DNA from: Streptomyces olivochromogenes
Lineage (GTDB): Bacteria; Actinomycetota; Actinomycetes; Streptomycetales; Streptomycetaceae
Direction of reading: 5' to 3'
Length of the DNA stretch: 51,203 bases
Assembly (NCBI RefSeq): GCF_021538895.1
Contig: NZ_JADDRL010000072.1
Location: forward strand, 1-51,203
Position numbers and translations under genes: made by a program. Of the stretch, positions 23,386 through 31,264 are shown piece after piece. The notes beneath the pieces were generated by a model, which had not been told where the DNA came from, did not search any database, and worked only from the letters and a program-made list of their open reading frames with translations. Within the stretch, counting starts at the first letter, position 1. Every line of letters starts with the position of its first letter.

Positions 23386-23823
23386 ATGCGCGACAGCAGC
23401 GACAAGCGCGGTGGTCCCGGCCCGGAATCACTCGGAGCGATGACCTTGCACCCTCTTCCGGACTCCGTGCCGATGGCTCGGCGCTGGTTCCGGAAGTTCA
23501 TCGCTCCGCACAATCCGGCCTGTTCGGTCGAAGACTGCTCGCTGATGATTTCCGAGCTGGTGACCAACGCGATTGTCTACGGGCGATCGGACGATACGTG
23601 GGTCGTGAGGGTGGAGTGGTTCCGCGAAGGGACCTCGCTCCGCGTGGAGGTGCACAATCCCGGGTTCCCCGCGAGCGTGCGGATGCGTCGGCCGGATGCC
23701 AATGACGCCCACGGGCGCGGGCTCCTCCTGGTCGACTCCATCGCCGACTCTTGGTACTCGGGTCCGAGCCGGTTCGGTGGAACCGTCGTGTCCTTCGTGA
23801 TGGCTGATGCCTGGCCCCAATGA
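23386..23823 (+). CDS. RsbW-like HATPase (anti-sigma/serine kinase type)
   Basis: 145 residues with a GHKL ATPase fold. The N box reads SELVTNAIVYG (around residue 56), the G1 box is DANDAHGRGLLLVD, and VVSFVMA forms the closing strand. Single-domain proteins of this kind in Streptomyces are annotated as anti-sigma factors or ATP-binding regulators. There is no transmembrane segment. It probably shares an operon with the preceding zinc-finger gene under GntR control. No sigma factor or anti-anti-sigma partner lies nearby, so it may act on a chromosomal partner. Confidence 0.8.
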   Translation: MRDSSDKRGGPGPESLGAMTLHPLPDSVPMARRWFRKFIAPHNPACSVEDCSLMISELVTNAIVYGRSDDTWVVRVEWFREGTSLRVEVHNPGFPASVRMRRPDANDAHGRGLLLVDSIADSWYSGPSRFGGTVVSFVMADAWPQ

Positions 23824-23870
23824 GCGCGGCCCGCGTTACATTCCCTTGTGCTGCGATGGGCGCTAGTGTG

Positions 23871-23890
23871 GTTGACCAGTTGACTTGGCC
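23871..23890. promoter_or_regulatory. Putative KorSA-like operator half-sites upstream of second GntR
   Basis: GTTGACCAGTTGACTTGGCC repeats GTTGAC twice and contains TGACTTG, the half-site that forms a perfect palindrome upstream of the transfer operon. It fits autoregulation of the GntR gene that starts 20 bases later. Confidence 0.5.
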
Positions 23891-23910
23891 AATCTCGATG
23901 GGCGGCGTTC

Positions 23911-24639
23911 ATGGCGTATGAGGTGGAAGCGCCGAAGTACGTTCGTCTCGCGCAGACGATTCAGCGTCGCATCGAGGACGGCACGTATCCGCCTGGCACT
24001 CGGGTTCCCAGTGAGAATCAGCTGGTGCAGGCCTTCGGGATGTCGCGTCCGACCGTCGTGCGGGCGTTGGAACTGCTGAAGCGGGACGGCTGGCTGGAGT
24101 CCCGTCAGGGCTACGGCACGATCGTGCGTGGGCGTCCGGCCGTGGTCGAACAGAAGGATCGGCGGGGCCGTGACGCGCTGGAGCGCGATGAGTCACGCAC
24201 CCAGGGGCGCCTCGTCGAAGTCGGCGAAGTCTTTGTGCCTGCTCGCGTCGCCTCCGCGCTGGGGCTGCCGAAGCGTGCCGAGGTCCTGGTGCGTCGCTTC
24301 CTTGTCGAAGACGGCGGCGAAGCTGCCGAACTGGTCTCGTCCTACTTCCCCGCCGGCCTGGCCGAAGGCACTGGCCTGGCGAGCGATGAAGCCTTGAGCG
24401 GCAGTGTCCGCGAGCATCTGGAAGCGCGGAGGAAAGTCCGCTTCGACCATGTGACGGAACGGGTCTCGGCTCGACTGCCCGAAGCGAGCGAAGCTGAGTT
24501 TCTGGCTCTGCCCGAAGGAGTGCCAGTCCTGAGTGTCCTGGTCATCGCCTGCGATGCCACCGGCCAGGTGTTGCAAGTCTCTGACGTGCTACTTCCTGCC
24601 GACCGGCAGGAGTTGGAAGACACCTATCGCTTGAACTGA
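23911..24639 (+). CDS. GntR-family regulator, probable KorSA-type transfer repressor
   Basis: 242 residues. Winged helix at residues about 8-75 (YVRLAQTIQRRIEDGTYPPGT, then SENQLVQAFGMSRPTVVRALELL, wing GYGTIV). The C-terminal ligand domain is UTRA-like but diverged. It is immediately upstream of, and co-directional with, the transfer operon. The intergenic gap carries a TGACTTG-A-CAAGTCA palindrome. KorSA of pSAM2 is a GntR protein controlling transfer and replication, so this is the natural counterpart. It is distinct from the upstream GntR, whose operators differ. Confidence 0.85.
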   Translation: MAYEVEAPKYVRLAQTIQRRIEDGTYPPGTRVPSENQLVQAFGMSRPTVVRALELLKRDGWLESRQGYGTIVRGRPAVVEQKDRRGRDALERDESRTQGRLVEVGEVFVPARVASALGLPKRAEVLVRRFLVEDGGEAAELVSSYFPAGLAEGTGLASDEALSGSVREHLEARRKVRFDHVTERVSARLPEASEAEFLALPEGVPVLSVLVIACDATGQVLQVSDVLLPADRQELEDTYRLN

Positions 24640-24669
24640 GCCCGATTCGGGGCCAGTTCCCTTCCGATC

Positions 24670-24716
24670 TGACTTGACAAGTCAACTTGACGTCCCTAGC
24701 TTCGAACTTGCTAAGT
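24670..24716. promoter_or_regulatory. Operators in front of the transfer operon
   Basis: A perfect palindrome TGACTTG-A-CAAGTCA (24670-24684) and a shorter one ACTT-GCT-AAGT (24706-24716) lie between the GntR gene and the first transfer gene. The TGACTTG half-site is shared with the region upstream of the GntR gene. Confidence 0.7.
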
Positions 24717-24762
24717 CAACCTGTCAGGTGGCTGGTTGATCGACTCAGAAGGAGAAATCCCT

Positions 24763-25113
24763 GTGCGTGTGATCCGCATTGACGCCTCGTCCGCCACGAT
24801 CCTGCTGACCGAAGCTCCGGCGCCGAAGGTGCGCGACCGGCAGACCGGTGAGATCGCCAAGGACGCCGTGACTGGTGAGGCACTGATGACCGTCGGCGTC
24901 GTCTACATCGACGAGGGCGAGTCGTCGTTGATCCAGGTCACCATCCCCGAGAACGGAGTGACGGAAGGCCTGACCGTCGGCGCTCCCGTCTCGCTGCCCG
25001 GCCTGGTGGCCCGTCCGTGGGAGAGCGTGTTCAACGGTCAGCAGCGGCACGGCATCGCCTACCGGGCCACCGCGGTTGCTCCTGGCGCCTTCCCGATGGC
25101 TCAGGCGGGCTGA
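24763..25113 (+). CDS. Conserved AICE protein preceding the DNA translocase
   Basis: 116 residues from a GTG with AAGGAG eight bases upstream. It begins MRVIRIDASSATILLTEAPAPKV and is predicted to be beta-rich (TVGVVYIDEGESSLIQVTIPE), with conserved aromatic end WESVFNGQQRHGIAYRA. Proteins like this usually sit directly before the FtsK-like transfer gene in Streptomyces AICEs; their role is not established. It is separated from the translocase gene by five bases and is clearly in the same operon. Confidence 0.75.
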   Translation: MRVIRIDASSATILLTEAPAPKVRDRQTGEIAKDAVTGEALMTVGVVYIDEGESSLIQVTIPENGVTEGLTVGAPVSLPGLVARPWESVFNGQQRHGIAYRATAVAPGAFPMAQAG

Positions 25114-25118
25114 TCCGC

Positions 25119-26492
25119 ATGACGGACCTGATGACGGTGGCCGAGCTGGGCGGCTCACTCGCTGCGATAGGTGGTGCGGCCTACGCTCGGCACGCTCATC
25201 CGGCGGCGTACTGGTCCACGGTCGGGCTGCCGCTTTCGGTGGCCCGGCTGGTGGCCTCGTACTCCTCGACCATGGACGCCTGCGGCTTAACCGTCGAACC
25301 GTCTCGGTGGCGGGCGCTCGCCATCAAGGCGACCACTCGTCGAGAGATCCGTCCCGTCCCGCCCCGCCGGGGTCTGATCCGACCCAGCGCGACCGGTCTC
25401 CGGATCCGGCTGCGGCTGGCTCCGGGCCAGGAACCGGCGGATGTGGCGGCCTCGGCCGAACGTCTACGGCACGCCTGGGGTGTCCATGCCGTGTACGTGA
25501 AGGACGTCAAGCCGGGCGTCGTCGAACTCCGGCTTGTCGGCTTCGACGTCCTGCGGAAGGTACGGATGCCTCGCCGGTTCGATGGCGGGCTTCTCCGGAT
25601 TCCGGTGGCTCTACGGGAGGACGCCACGCCCTTCGTGCGTGACTACCGGACCGTTCCGCATGAACTCGTCCTCGGCGCAACGCTGTCCGGCAAGTCCATG
25701 TACCAGCGTCACCTCGTCACCGGGCTCGCCCGTCAGCCCGTCGCCCTGGTCGGCATCGACTGCAAGCGGGGTGTGGAGCTGGCGCCTTTCGCCCCGCGGC
25801 TGTCAGCACTGGCGACCGACCCGGACGAGGCCTCCGAGCTGCTGCCCGTACTGGTCAAGGAAATGGAGGACCGCTACGACTTGATCAAGTCCCGGCAAGG
25901 CACCGCGCACGGCACCCCGGACGAGGAGATCACCTCCGATATCTGGGGCTTGCCCGAGAACGAACGGCCCGTGTCCATCGTGCTGTTCGTCGACGAGGTG
26001 GCCGAACTCTTCCTCATCGCCACCAAGAAGGACGAGGAACGGCGGGACGAGATGGTCACCCAGCTCATCCGCCTCGCCCAGCTCGGCCGCGCCGCCGGCA
26101 TCTACCTCGAAGTCTGCGGCCAGCGCTTCGGCGCCGAACTCGGCAAGGGCGCCACCATGCTCCGCGCCCAGCTCACTGGCCGCGTCTGCCACCGCGTCAA
26201 CGACGAAGCCTCCGCAAAGATGGCCCTGGGCGACATCGCACCCGAAGCCGTGGCCGCCGCCTGTGCCATCGCGCCCGAACGCCCTGGCCTCGCCGTCGCG
26301 GGCGACACCTCCGGCGGCTGGTCTCGCATCCGCACCCCGTACCTCTCCCTCGCCGATGCTGCGGCCGTATGCCGAGAGTCGGCGTACCTCGCCCCGGACG
26401 TACCGGCGCTCACTCCCTTCCGGCCGCACAGCCCGGCCGTCCCCGTGAAGGGCTCCGGGCCGATCACCGTCCCGCGCCCGATCACCGACTGA
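25119..26492 (+). CDS. TraB/TraSA-type FtsK-SpoIIIE DNA translocase
   Basis: 457 residues. Hydrophobic N-terminus, then an FtsK-like motor domain with Walker A GATLSGKS (186-193) and Walker B SIVLFVDEVAE (286-296). It is shorter than chromosomal FtsK. TraB-type proteins form a hexameric pore that moves double-stranded plasmid DNA between Streptomyces hyphae after binding clt repeats through a C-terminal winged helix. The C-terminus here is short and I cannot delimit a gamma-like domain. As the only transfer ATPase in the element it is the conjugation engine. Confidence 0.9.
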   Translation: MTDLMTVAELGGSLAAIGGAAYARHAHPAAYWSTVGLPLSVARLVASYSSTMDACGLTVEPSRWRALAIKATTRREIRPVPPRRGLIRPSATGLRIRLRLAPGQEPADVAASAERLRHAWGVHAVYVKDVKPGVVELRLVGFDVLRKVRMPRRFDGGLLRIPVALREDATPFVRDYRTVPHELVLGATLSGKSMYQRHLVTGLARQPVALVGIDCKRGVELAPFAPRLSALATDPDEASELLPVLVKEMEDRYDLIKSRQGTAHGTPDEEITSDIWGLPENERPVSIVLFVDEVAELFLIATKKDEERRDEMVTQLIRLAQLGRAAGIYLEVCGQRFGAELGKGATMLRAQLTGRVCHRVNDEASAKMALGDIAPEAVAAACAIAPERPGLAVAGDTSGGWSRIRTPYLSLADAAAVCRESAYLAPDVPALTPFRPHSPAVPVKGSGPITVPRPITD

Positions 26493-26575
26493 TCCCACCC
26501 GACTCATCGGCCGGCGCGGCCGTCCCGCGCCAAGTCCCTACCCCCTCCATGCCTGAAGAAGGGAGAGCACTCGCC

Positions 26576-26782
26576 ATGTGCCGCCGCAACGAGGACTTCG
26601 CCCGGACCGTCCTACTGCTCGGCCAACTCGCGCTGTACGCCCACACCGTCGGCGCGGACGCGGGCTTCATTGCAGCCGTCGGCCCGTCCCTGGCGGCATC
26701 CTTGCCGGAGCCTCCGCCCGGCACCTTCCCGCCCGGCTACGACCCCAACGGCGGCCCCGACTACCCCGGCGAGAAGTCCTGA
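26576..26782 (+). CDS. Small hypothetical protein of the transfer operon
   Basis: 68 residues with GGGAGAG upstream. Hydrophobic helix (FARTVLLLGQLALYAHTV) followed by a proline-rich tail (SLPEPPPGTFPPGYDP). Its stop overlaps the next ATG by one base (TGATG). It probably belongs to the spread (spd) group on position. No family is recognised. Confidence 0.6.
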   Translation: MCRRNEDFARTVLLLGQLALYAHTVGADAGFIAAVGPSLAASLPEPPPGTFPPGYDPNGGPDYPGEKS

Positions 26783-27399
26783 TGGCCCGCCCCGCCATGC
26801 GAGTGGACGCGGTCCTGGTCCAAGCAGTGATCGCCGGTGCACTGTCCTTCGCTCACCTACATGACCTCGCTGCCGCTGCCGGACAGGCCGGTTGGAAGGC
26901 ATGGGCCTATCCGATCAGCGTTGACCTGCTCCTCGTGGCCGCCTGGCGGCGGATCCGCTCAGGTGGCGGCAAGGCGGCCGCCTGGTGCTGGTTTCTCGTT
27001 GCGCTGACTGTGTCGCTCGGCGCCAATGTCGCCACGGCCGGACTGCTCGACCTGGGCGCCGTGCCGGCCTGGCTGCGCGTTCTCGTCGCTGGATGGCCCG
27101 CCGTCGCCTTCCTCGGCGGAACGCTCCTCGCCCACGGAACTCCGCGGCCGCAAGAACCACCGGTCCCGGAGGAGAACACGGCCCGGGCTACGCCCTCGAC
27201 ACCCGAATCACCCGCTGTGGAACTGGCACCGGCTCCGCCCTCGACAACGCCCGTCCCGCCTGCCCTCGTCGCCCTCGCTCGCAAGCTCGCCGACGAGCAC
27301 CGCTCCCGGACGGGAGCTGCCATCGACACCCCGACCCTTCGTGCCCGGCTCGGCGTCCCGCTGCCGCTGGCCGAAGCCATCGCCGCCCAACTCATCTGA
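26782..27399 (+). CDS. DUF2637 membrane protein (Spd-like)
   Basis: 205 residues. Four hydrophobic segments in the first 115 residues match DUF2637 (AVIAGALSFAHLHDLA, PISVDLLLVAAW, WFLVALTVSLGANVATAGLL, LRVLVAGWPAVAFLGG). A proline/threonine-rich linker and a small C-terminal helical domain (RTGAAIDTPTLRARLGVPLPLAEAIAAQL) that looks DNA-binding follow. DUF2637 proteins are standard components of actinomycete conjugative elements and are thought to assist intramycelial spread. It is coupled to the preceding gene by TGATG. Confidence 0.82.
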   Translation: MARPAMRVDAVLVQAVIAGALSFAHLHDLAAAAGQAGWKAWAYPISVDLLLVAAWRRIRSGGGKAAAWCWFLVALTVSLGANVATAGLLDLGAVPAWLRVLVAGWPAVAFLGGTLLAHGTPRPQEPPVPEENTARATPSTPESPAVELAPAPPSTTPVPPALVALARKLADEHRSRTGAAIDTPTLRARLGVPLPLAEAIAAQLI

Positions 27400-27417
27400 C
27401 CCGGAGGAACTTCCCCG

Positions 27418-27609
27418 ATGCGCCTGTCCACGCTCCGCGCGCTGAAACGCGCCGCCGAGCTGACCCGCCAGAACCGCCTCACCGAAGCCGTGCTGATCGC
27501 CGAGCCGGTGATCCTCGCCGCCGACAGCTACGAGGGCGACGAGATCTTGCGCTGGCTGGCCGATCACGTCACCGACTTCACCGGCGAGAACTCGAAGGAG
27601 ATCCCCTGA
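27418..27609 (+). CDS. Small helical protein of the transfer operon
   Basis: 63 residues preceded by GGAGGAA. Helical, amphipathic and acidic (LRALKRAAELTRQNRLTEAVLIAE, then ILRWLADHVTDF). No family recognised. Its last base is the first base of the next ATG (TGATG). Confidence 0.6.
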   Translation: MRLSTLRALKRAAELTRQNRLTEAVLIAEPVILAADSYEGDEILRWLADHVTDFTGENSKEIP

Positions 27610-27800
27610 TGCCCGCCAACCGCCGCTTCCGCAACGTCGCCCGCATCGGCCCCGTCCAGGTCGCCACCTCGTACGACAACCGGGGCCGCGAGAAGCACAC
27701 CGCCGCCTGCACCGCCCCGCGCTGCGGCTTCTCCACGGACTACGACAGCCGCGCCGCCGCCGAACTGGCCGCCCGCACCCACCGCTGCGCCGTCCGCTGA
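27609..27800 (+). CDS. Mobile element transfer protein (SpdA-like small protein)
   Basis: 63 residues. The sequence (RFRNVARIGPVQVATSYDNRG, then CTAPRCGFSTDYDSRAAAELAARTHRC) is a very common small protein of Streptomyces AICEs, annotated as a mobile element transfer protein. Three cysteines and a histidine could bind zinc. It is coupled by TGATG to the preceding gene. Confidence 0.78.
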   Translation: MPANRRFRNVARIGPVQVATSYDNRGREKHTAACTAPRCGFSTDYDSRAAAELAARTHRCAVR

Positions 27801-27809
27801 GGAGCTCCC

Positions 27810-28004
27810 GTGACCGTCTCGCTCCCGCTCGTCTTCGTCCTCGGCGTCATCGCCTGGGCCGCGATCAAGTTCCTCGGCATTCGCCTCTGGGTCGCCGTCG
27901 TGTTCGCGCTGTTCGGCTTCCTGCTCTCGCACACCATCCTCGCCCCCGCCATCGACTCCGGCACCCGCTCCGGGGTCGGCGTCGTCAACGGCACCCACCG
28001 CTGA
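27810..28004 (+). CDS. Small membrane protein of the spread cluster
   Basis: 64 residues from a GTG with GAGGAG upstream. Two hydrophobic segments (PLVFVLGVIAWAAIKFLGI and LWVAVVFALFGFLLSHTIL) make it an integral membrane protein. It probably acts with SpdD-like and DUF2637 proteins in spread of the element within the mycelium. Confidence 0.68.
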   Translation: MTVSLPLVFVLGVIAWAAIKFLGIRLWVAVVFALFGFLLSHTILAPAIDSGTRSGVGVVNGTHR

Positions 28005-28017
28005 AAGGAGATCCGCC

Positions 28018-28263
28018 GTGTTCCTGCCCAAGTACCCCGACAACCCGACCCCACCGCCCGCGCACACCCGCACCTCGACCGACCAGACGCCGGTCCGGCG
28101 CGCACTGCCGTCGATCGCCCTCGACCACAAGGCCGTAGCGGTCGTGCTCGTCGGCGGAGTGGTCCTCACCGCGCTCCTGGCCGCCGTCGCCGTCACGGCC
28201 ATCTCCGTGGCCATCGCCGCCGTAGTGCTGCGCTTCCTGGCCAGCAACGCCAACAGGCGATGA
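28018..28263 (+). CDS. SpdD-like membrane protein
   Basis: 81 residues starting at a GTG after GAAAGGAG. A polar, proline-rich N-terminus (YPDNPTPPPAHTRT) precedes a long hydrophobic C-terminal stretch (AVAVVLVGGVVLTALLAAV). The arrangement and position directly before rep match SpdD proteins. It overlaps the replication initiator gene by ATGA. Confidence 0.7.
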   Translation: MFLPKYPDNPTPPPAHTRTSTDQTPVRRALPSIALDHKAVAVVLVGGVVLTALLAAVAVTAISVAIAAVVLRFLASNANRR

Positions 28264-29690
28264 CCGGCCGCCGGGGCGGCAACAGCCGGCAAGCATCGGC
28301 CGCCCCGGGGCCGTCCCTCCCAACCGCGAAACAGCCGAAAGGAAGTCCCATCATCACCCGGCACACTCCGCCCCCGCTGACGGAACTCTCCATGCTGGCC
28401 TCCCTCGGCACCATGCCCGAACTGGCCCGCCAACTCTCCGGACTGGGCGGCTGCACCAACCCCGTACGCCTTGACGGCCACCGCACCGAATACGAGGTCA
28501 ACAAGACCACCGGCGAGATCGGCCGAGCCTTACACCACCTCGACTCCGCCTCGCTCCCCGCCGGTCAGCTCCTCGTCCGCTGCAACAACCGCCGGGCCAC
28601 CCGCTGCGCTGCCTGCGCCGAGACATACCGCCGCGACACCTACCACCTGATCACCGCCGGTCTGCGGGGCGGCAAAGGCACGCCCAAAGAGGTCGGCACA
28701 CACCCGCGCGTCTTCGCTACCTTCACGGCTCCGAGCTTCGGCCCCGTTCACAACCGCCCCTCCAGCGGCCGGGACTGCCGCTGCGGCATCCGGCACGAGG
28801 AAGCGGACCCAGCCCTGGGCTCGCCCCTCGACCCGGACACTTACGACTACGAAGCGGCCGTGCTCTGGAACGCGCACGCCGGCGCCCTCTGGCGTCGTTT
28901 CTCGATCTACCTCCGCCGCGAGGTGGCCAAGCGTGCCGGACTCACCCAACGGGAGTTCCGCGATCACGCACGCATCTCGTTCGCCAAGGTCGCCGAGTAC
29001 CAGAAGCGAGGCGCCATCCACTTCCACGCGGTCATCCGCCTCGACGGCCCGGACGGCGGCAACGGCACCCCTCCGGCGTGGGCAACGGCCGAACTGCTCA
29101 CAGACGCCATCCGAGCCGCCGCTGGCGCCTCCCGTGTCGACGGCCCGGACATTGACGGCCGGTCGCACACGTTCGGCTTCGGCCGACAGCTCGACGTCCG
29201 CCCGATCCGCTCCGCCGACTTCGACGGTAGCCAGGAGCTGACCGAGCGTGCCGTAGCGGCGTACATCGCCAAGTACGCCACCAAGGGTGCCGAGACGGCG
29301 ACTGGCACCCTCGACCGACCCATCAGGTTCCTCGCCGAGCTGCCCCAGGCTCGGATCACCGAACACGCCCGGCGCATGATCCGTACGGCTTGGACCCTGG
29401 GCGCGCGCAAGGAACTGGAGGAACTCCGGCTCCGGGCCTGGGCTCACATGCTGGGCTTCCGCGGCCACTTCTCCACCAAGTCCCGCCGCTACTCCACCAC
29501 CCTCGGCGCCCTTCGCGACGCACGCGCCGATTGGCGTCGTGCCCAAGTTGCACCGGTGCTCTCGCGGGACGGCGAAACCACGCTCGTCCTCGCCCACTGG
29601 GTCTTCGCCGGCACGGGCCTCAGCGCAGCTGAGACCTGGCTCGCCGCCACCCTCGAACCCGCCCCCGGAACAGAAGGAGAACCCACCTGA
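28260..29690 (+). CDS. RepSA-like rolling-circle replication initiator
   Basis: 476 residues. The HUH motif is visible as HFHAVIRL (H254, H256), with candidate nucleophile tyrosines in YIAKYATK (Y335/Y339). Paired cysteines upstream (RCNNRRATRCAAC, CRCG) may bind zinc. This is the Rep family of pSAM2-type elements, nicking its own double-strand origin, which in pSAM2 lies inside the rep gene. It is translationally coupled upstream (ATGA) and downstream (TGATG to xis). Replication precedes transfer in these elements. Confidence 0.9.
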   Translation: MTGRRGGNSRQASAAPGPSLPTAKQPKGSPIITRHTPPPLTELSMLASLGTMPELARQLSGLGGCTNPVRLDGHRTEYEVNKTTGEIGRALHHLDSASLPAGQLLVRCNNRRATRCAACAETYRRDTYHLITAGLRGGKGTPKEVGTHPRVFATFTAPSFGPVHNRPSSGRDCRCGIRHEEADPALGSPLDPDTYDYEAAVLWNAHAGALWRRFSIYLRREVAKRAGLTQREFRDHARISFAKVAEYQKRGAIHFHAVIRLDGPDGGNGTPPAWATAELLTDAIRAAAGASRVDGPDIDGRSHTFGFGRQLDVRPIRSADFDGSQELTERAVAAYIAKYATKGAETATGTLDRPIRFLAELPQARITEHARRMIRTAWTLGARKELEELRLRAWAHMLGFRGHFSTKSRRYSTTLGALRDARADWRRAQVAPVLSRDGETTLVLAHWVFAGTGLSAAETWLAATLEPAPGTEGEPT

Positions 29691-29896
29691 TGACCCCGGC
29701 CACGATCAGCCGGAAGTGGCACACGATGGCGGAAGTCGCCGAAATGCTCGGCTTCAGCCTCTCCAAGACCAAGTTGCTCGTGCTCGCGGGCGAGATCCGT
29801 TCCATCAAGATCGGGCGCAACCGGCGGATCCTCCCGGCCTGGGTGGACGAGTACGTGAACCGCTGCGCCTCCGAAGCTGAGAGGTGGTCCGCGTGA
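29690..29896 (+). CDS. xis: Excisionase with MerR-type helix-turn-helix
   Basis: 68 residues: WHTMAEVAEMLGFSLSKTKLLV recognition helices, then a wing SIKIGRNRRILPAWVDEYV. This is the size and fold of Xis proteins that bend attL/attR DNA and direct the integrase to excise. The start overlaps the rep stop (TGATG) and the stop overlaps int (GTGA), so rep, xis and int are translated as one unit. Confidence 0.9.
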   Translation: MTPATISRKWHTMAEVAEMLGFSLSKTKLLVLAGEIRSIKIGRNRRILPAWVDEYVNRCASEAERWSA

Positions 29897-31191
29897 GCGG
29901 GAAGCGGGGCAACGGCGAAGGGTCCATCTATCCCTACCGGAACGGGTTCGCCGCGTACGTCTGGGTCACCACACCGGATGGGAACCGCAAGCGGAAGTAC
30001 GTGTACGGGCCCACCCGGAAGGACGTCCACGAGAAGTGGGTCAAGCTCCACAGCGAAGCCAAGAAGGGGCCCGTGGCGACCAATACGCCGACCCTGGCGT
30101 CGTACCTCGCTTACTGGCTCAAGGAAGTCGTAGAACCCAACCTCCGGCCGTTGACCGCCGCGACGTACGAGACGACCGTGCGCCTGTACATAGTCCCGTT
30201 CCTCGGTTCGAAGCGGCTCGATCGGCTTACCGTCCAGGACATGCGGAGCTGGCTCAACAAGCTCGCTGAAACTTGCCAGTGCTGCGTACAGGGCAAGGAC
30301 GCCAGGCGGCCCGAGGAAAAACAGCGTTGCTGTGCCAAGGGACAGTGCTGCAAGCGGACGCTTTCGAAGCGCTCGGTCAACGACGCGCGGACGATTCTCC
30401 GCAGCGCGCTGACGAACGCGATGGTGGAAGAACGCATCGCGAAGAACGTCGCCCAGCTGGTGAAGGTGCAGCGGGCTCGACGCAAACGACCGGACCCGTG
30501 GTCAGTCGAAGAGGCCTGCACCTTCCTTGAGAACGCGCAGACCTGGCGGGACTACCTGTACGGCGCCTACGTGCTGATCCTCGTGCTGGGCCTGCGCAAG
30601 GGGGAGGTGCTCGGCCTCACCTGGTCGGACGTGAACCTGGACACGGGGGAACTGCGCATCCAGCACCAGCTACAGCGCGTCCGCCGGCGCCTCCTGCACA
30701 CCGACACGGCCAAGACAGAGGCCTCGGAGGCAGTGCTGCCGCTGCCTGACATCTGCATGGCCGCCCTCCGTCTCCGGCAGAAGGAGCAGCAGGCCGCGAA
30801 GGAGCGGGCAAAAGATCTCTGGACGGAATCGGACCTCGTCTTCACGACCCGCTATGGCACCCCGGTGGAGCCGAGGAACTTCACCCGCGAGTTCGATCGC
30901 CGCTGCGAGCGCGCCGACGTCCGCCGTATCCGCGTCCACGACACCCGCCACACCTGCGCCTCGCTCCTGGCCGCGCTTGACGTCCACCCCCGGATCGCGA
31001 TGCAGATCCTTCGCCACTCGGAGATCGCGGTGACTATGGAGGTCTACACACACGTGCCGTCGTCGGAGACCCGGCGCGCGCTCCGAAAGCTGGGGAAGGC
31101 CCTGGGCGGCAGCAAGCAGAAGGACGGCAAGAAGAGGGGCAAGCGCAAGCAGGAAGAGCCGTCGGACATGGACGGTCAGCAGGAGTCATAG
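29893..31191 (+). CDS. int: Tyrosine-recombinase integrase of the AICE
   Basis: 432 residues from the GTG inside the xis stop. Catalytic set: R235 (GLRKGE), K274, H349-x-x-R352 (HDTRHTC), H375 (RHSE) and nucleophile Y385 (VYTHV). N-terminal arm-binding domain (NGEGSIYPYRNG) and SAM-like core-binding domain precede it. A cysteine-rich insert (C128, C130, C131, C146, C147, C152, C153) sits inside the core-binding domain, as in some other Streptomyces integrases. The gene ends 73 nt before the 45-bp att core, the standard int-attP arrangement. Confidence 0.95.
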   Translation: MSGKRGNGEGSIYPYRNGFAAYVWVTTPDGNRKRKYVYGPTRKDVHEKWVKLHSEAKKGPVATNTPTLASYLAYWLKEVVEPNLRPLTAATYETTVRLYIVPFLGSKRLDRLTVQDMRSWLNKLAETCQCCVQGKDARRPEEKQRCCAKGQCCKRTLSKRSVNDARTILRSALTNAMVEERIAKNVAQLVKVQRARRKRPDPWSVEEACTFLENAQTWRDYLYGAYVLILVLGLRKGEVLGLTWSDVNLDTGELRIQHQLQRVRRRLLHTDTAKTEASEAVLPLPDICMAALRLRQKEQQAAKERAKDLWTESDLVFTTRYGTPVEPRNFTREFDRRCERADVRRIRVHDTRHTCASLLAALDVHPRIAMQILRHSEIAVTMEVYTHVPSSETRRALRKLGKALGGSKQKDGKKRGKRKQEEPSDMDGQQES

Positions 31192-31192
31192 C

Positions 31193-31216
31193 GGTTGCTG
31201 TACTCCGCTGCTGTAC
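31193..31216. promoter_or_regulatory. Putative integrase arm-binding site, right
   Basis: Two direct TTGCTGTAC-like units between the int stop and the att core, matching 23 of 24 bases with 12930-12953 at the other end. The orientation is the same at both ends. Confidence 0.65.
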
Positions 31217-31223
31217 GCACGAC

Positions 31224-31258
31224 AGAGGCCCATTCACGATCAACGTGAATGGGCCTCT
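31224..31258. terminator. Element-borne terminator for int and the restored tRNA-Pro
   Basis: A perfect 15-bp stem (31224-31238 with 31244-31258) and 5-nt loop between the int stop and the tRNA 3' end. It would terminate both the plus-strand int transcript and the minus-strand tRNA transcript. Confidence 0.85.
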
Positions 31259-31264
31259 GATCTG

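Noticed and set aside
12849..31264. Expected pSAM2-type replication activator pra and its nudix partner
   Set aside because: No gene in the element resembles them; none is called.
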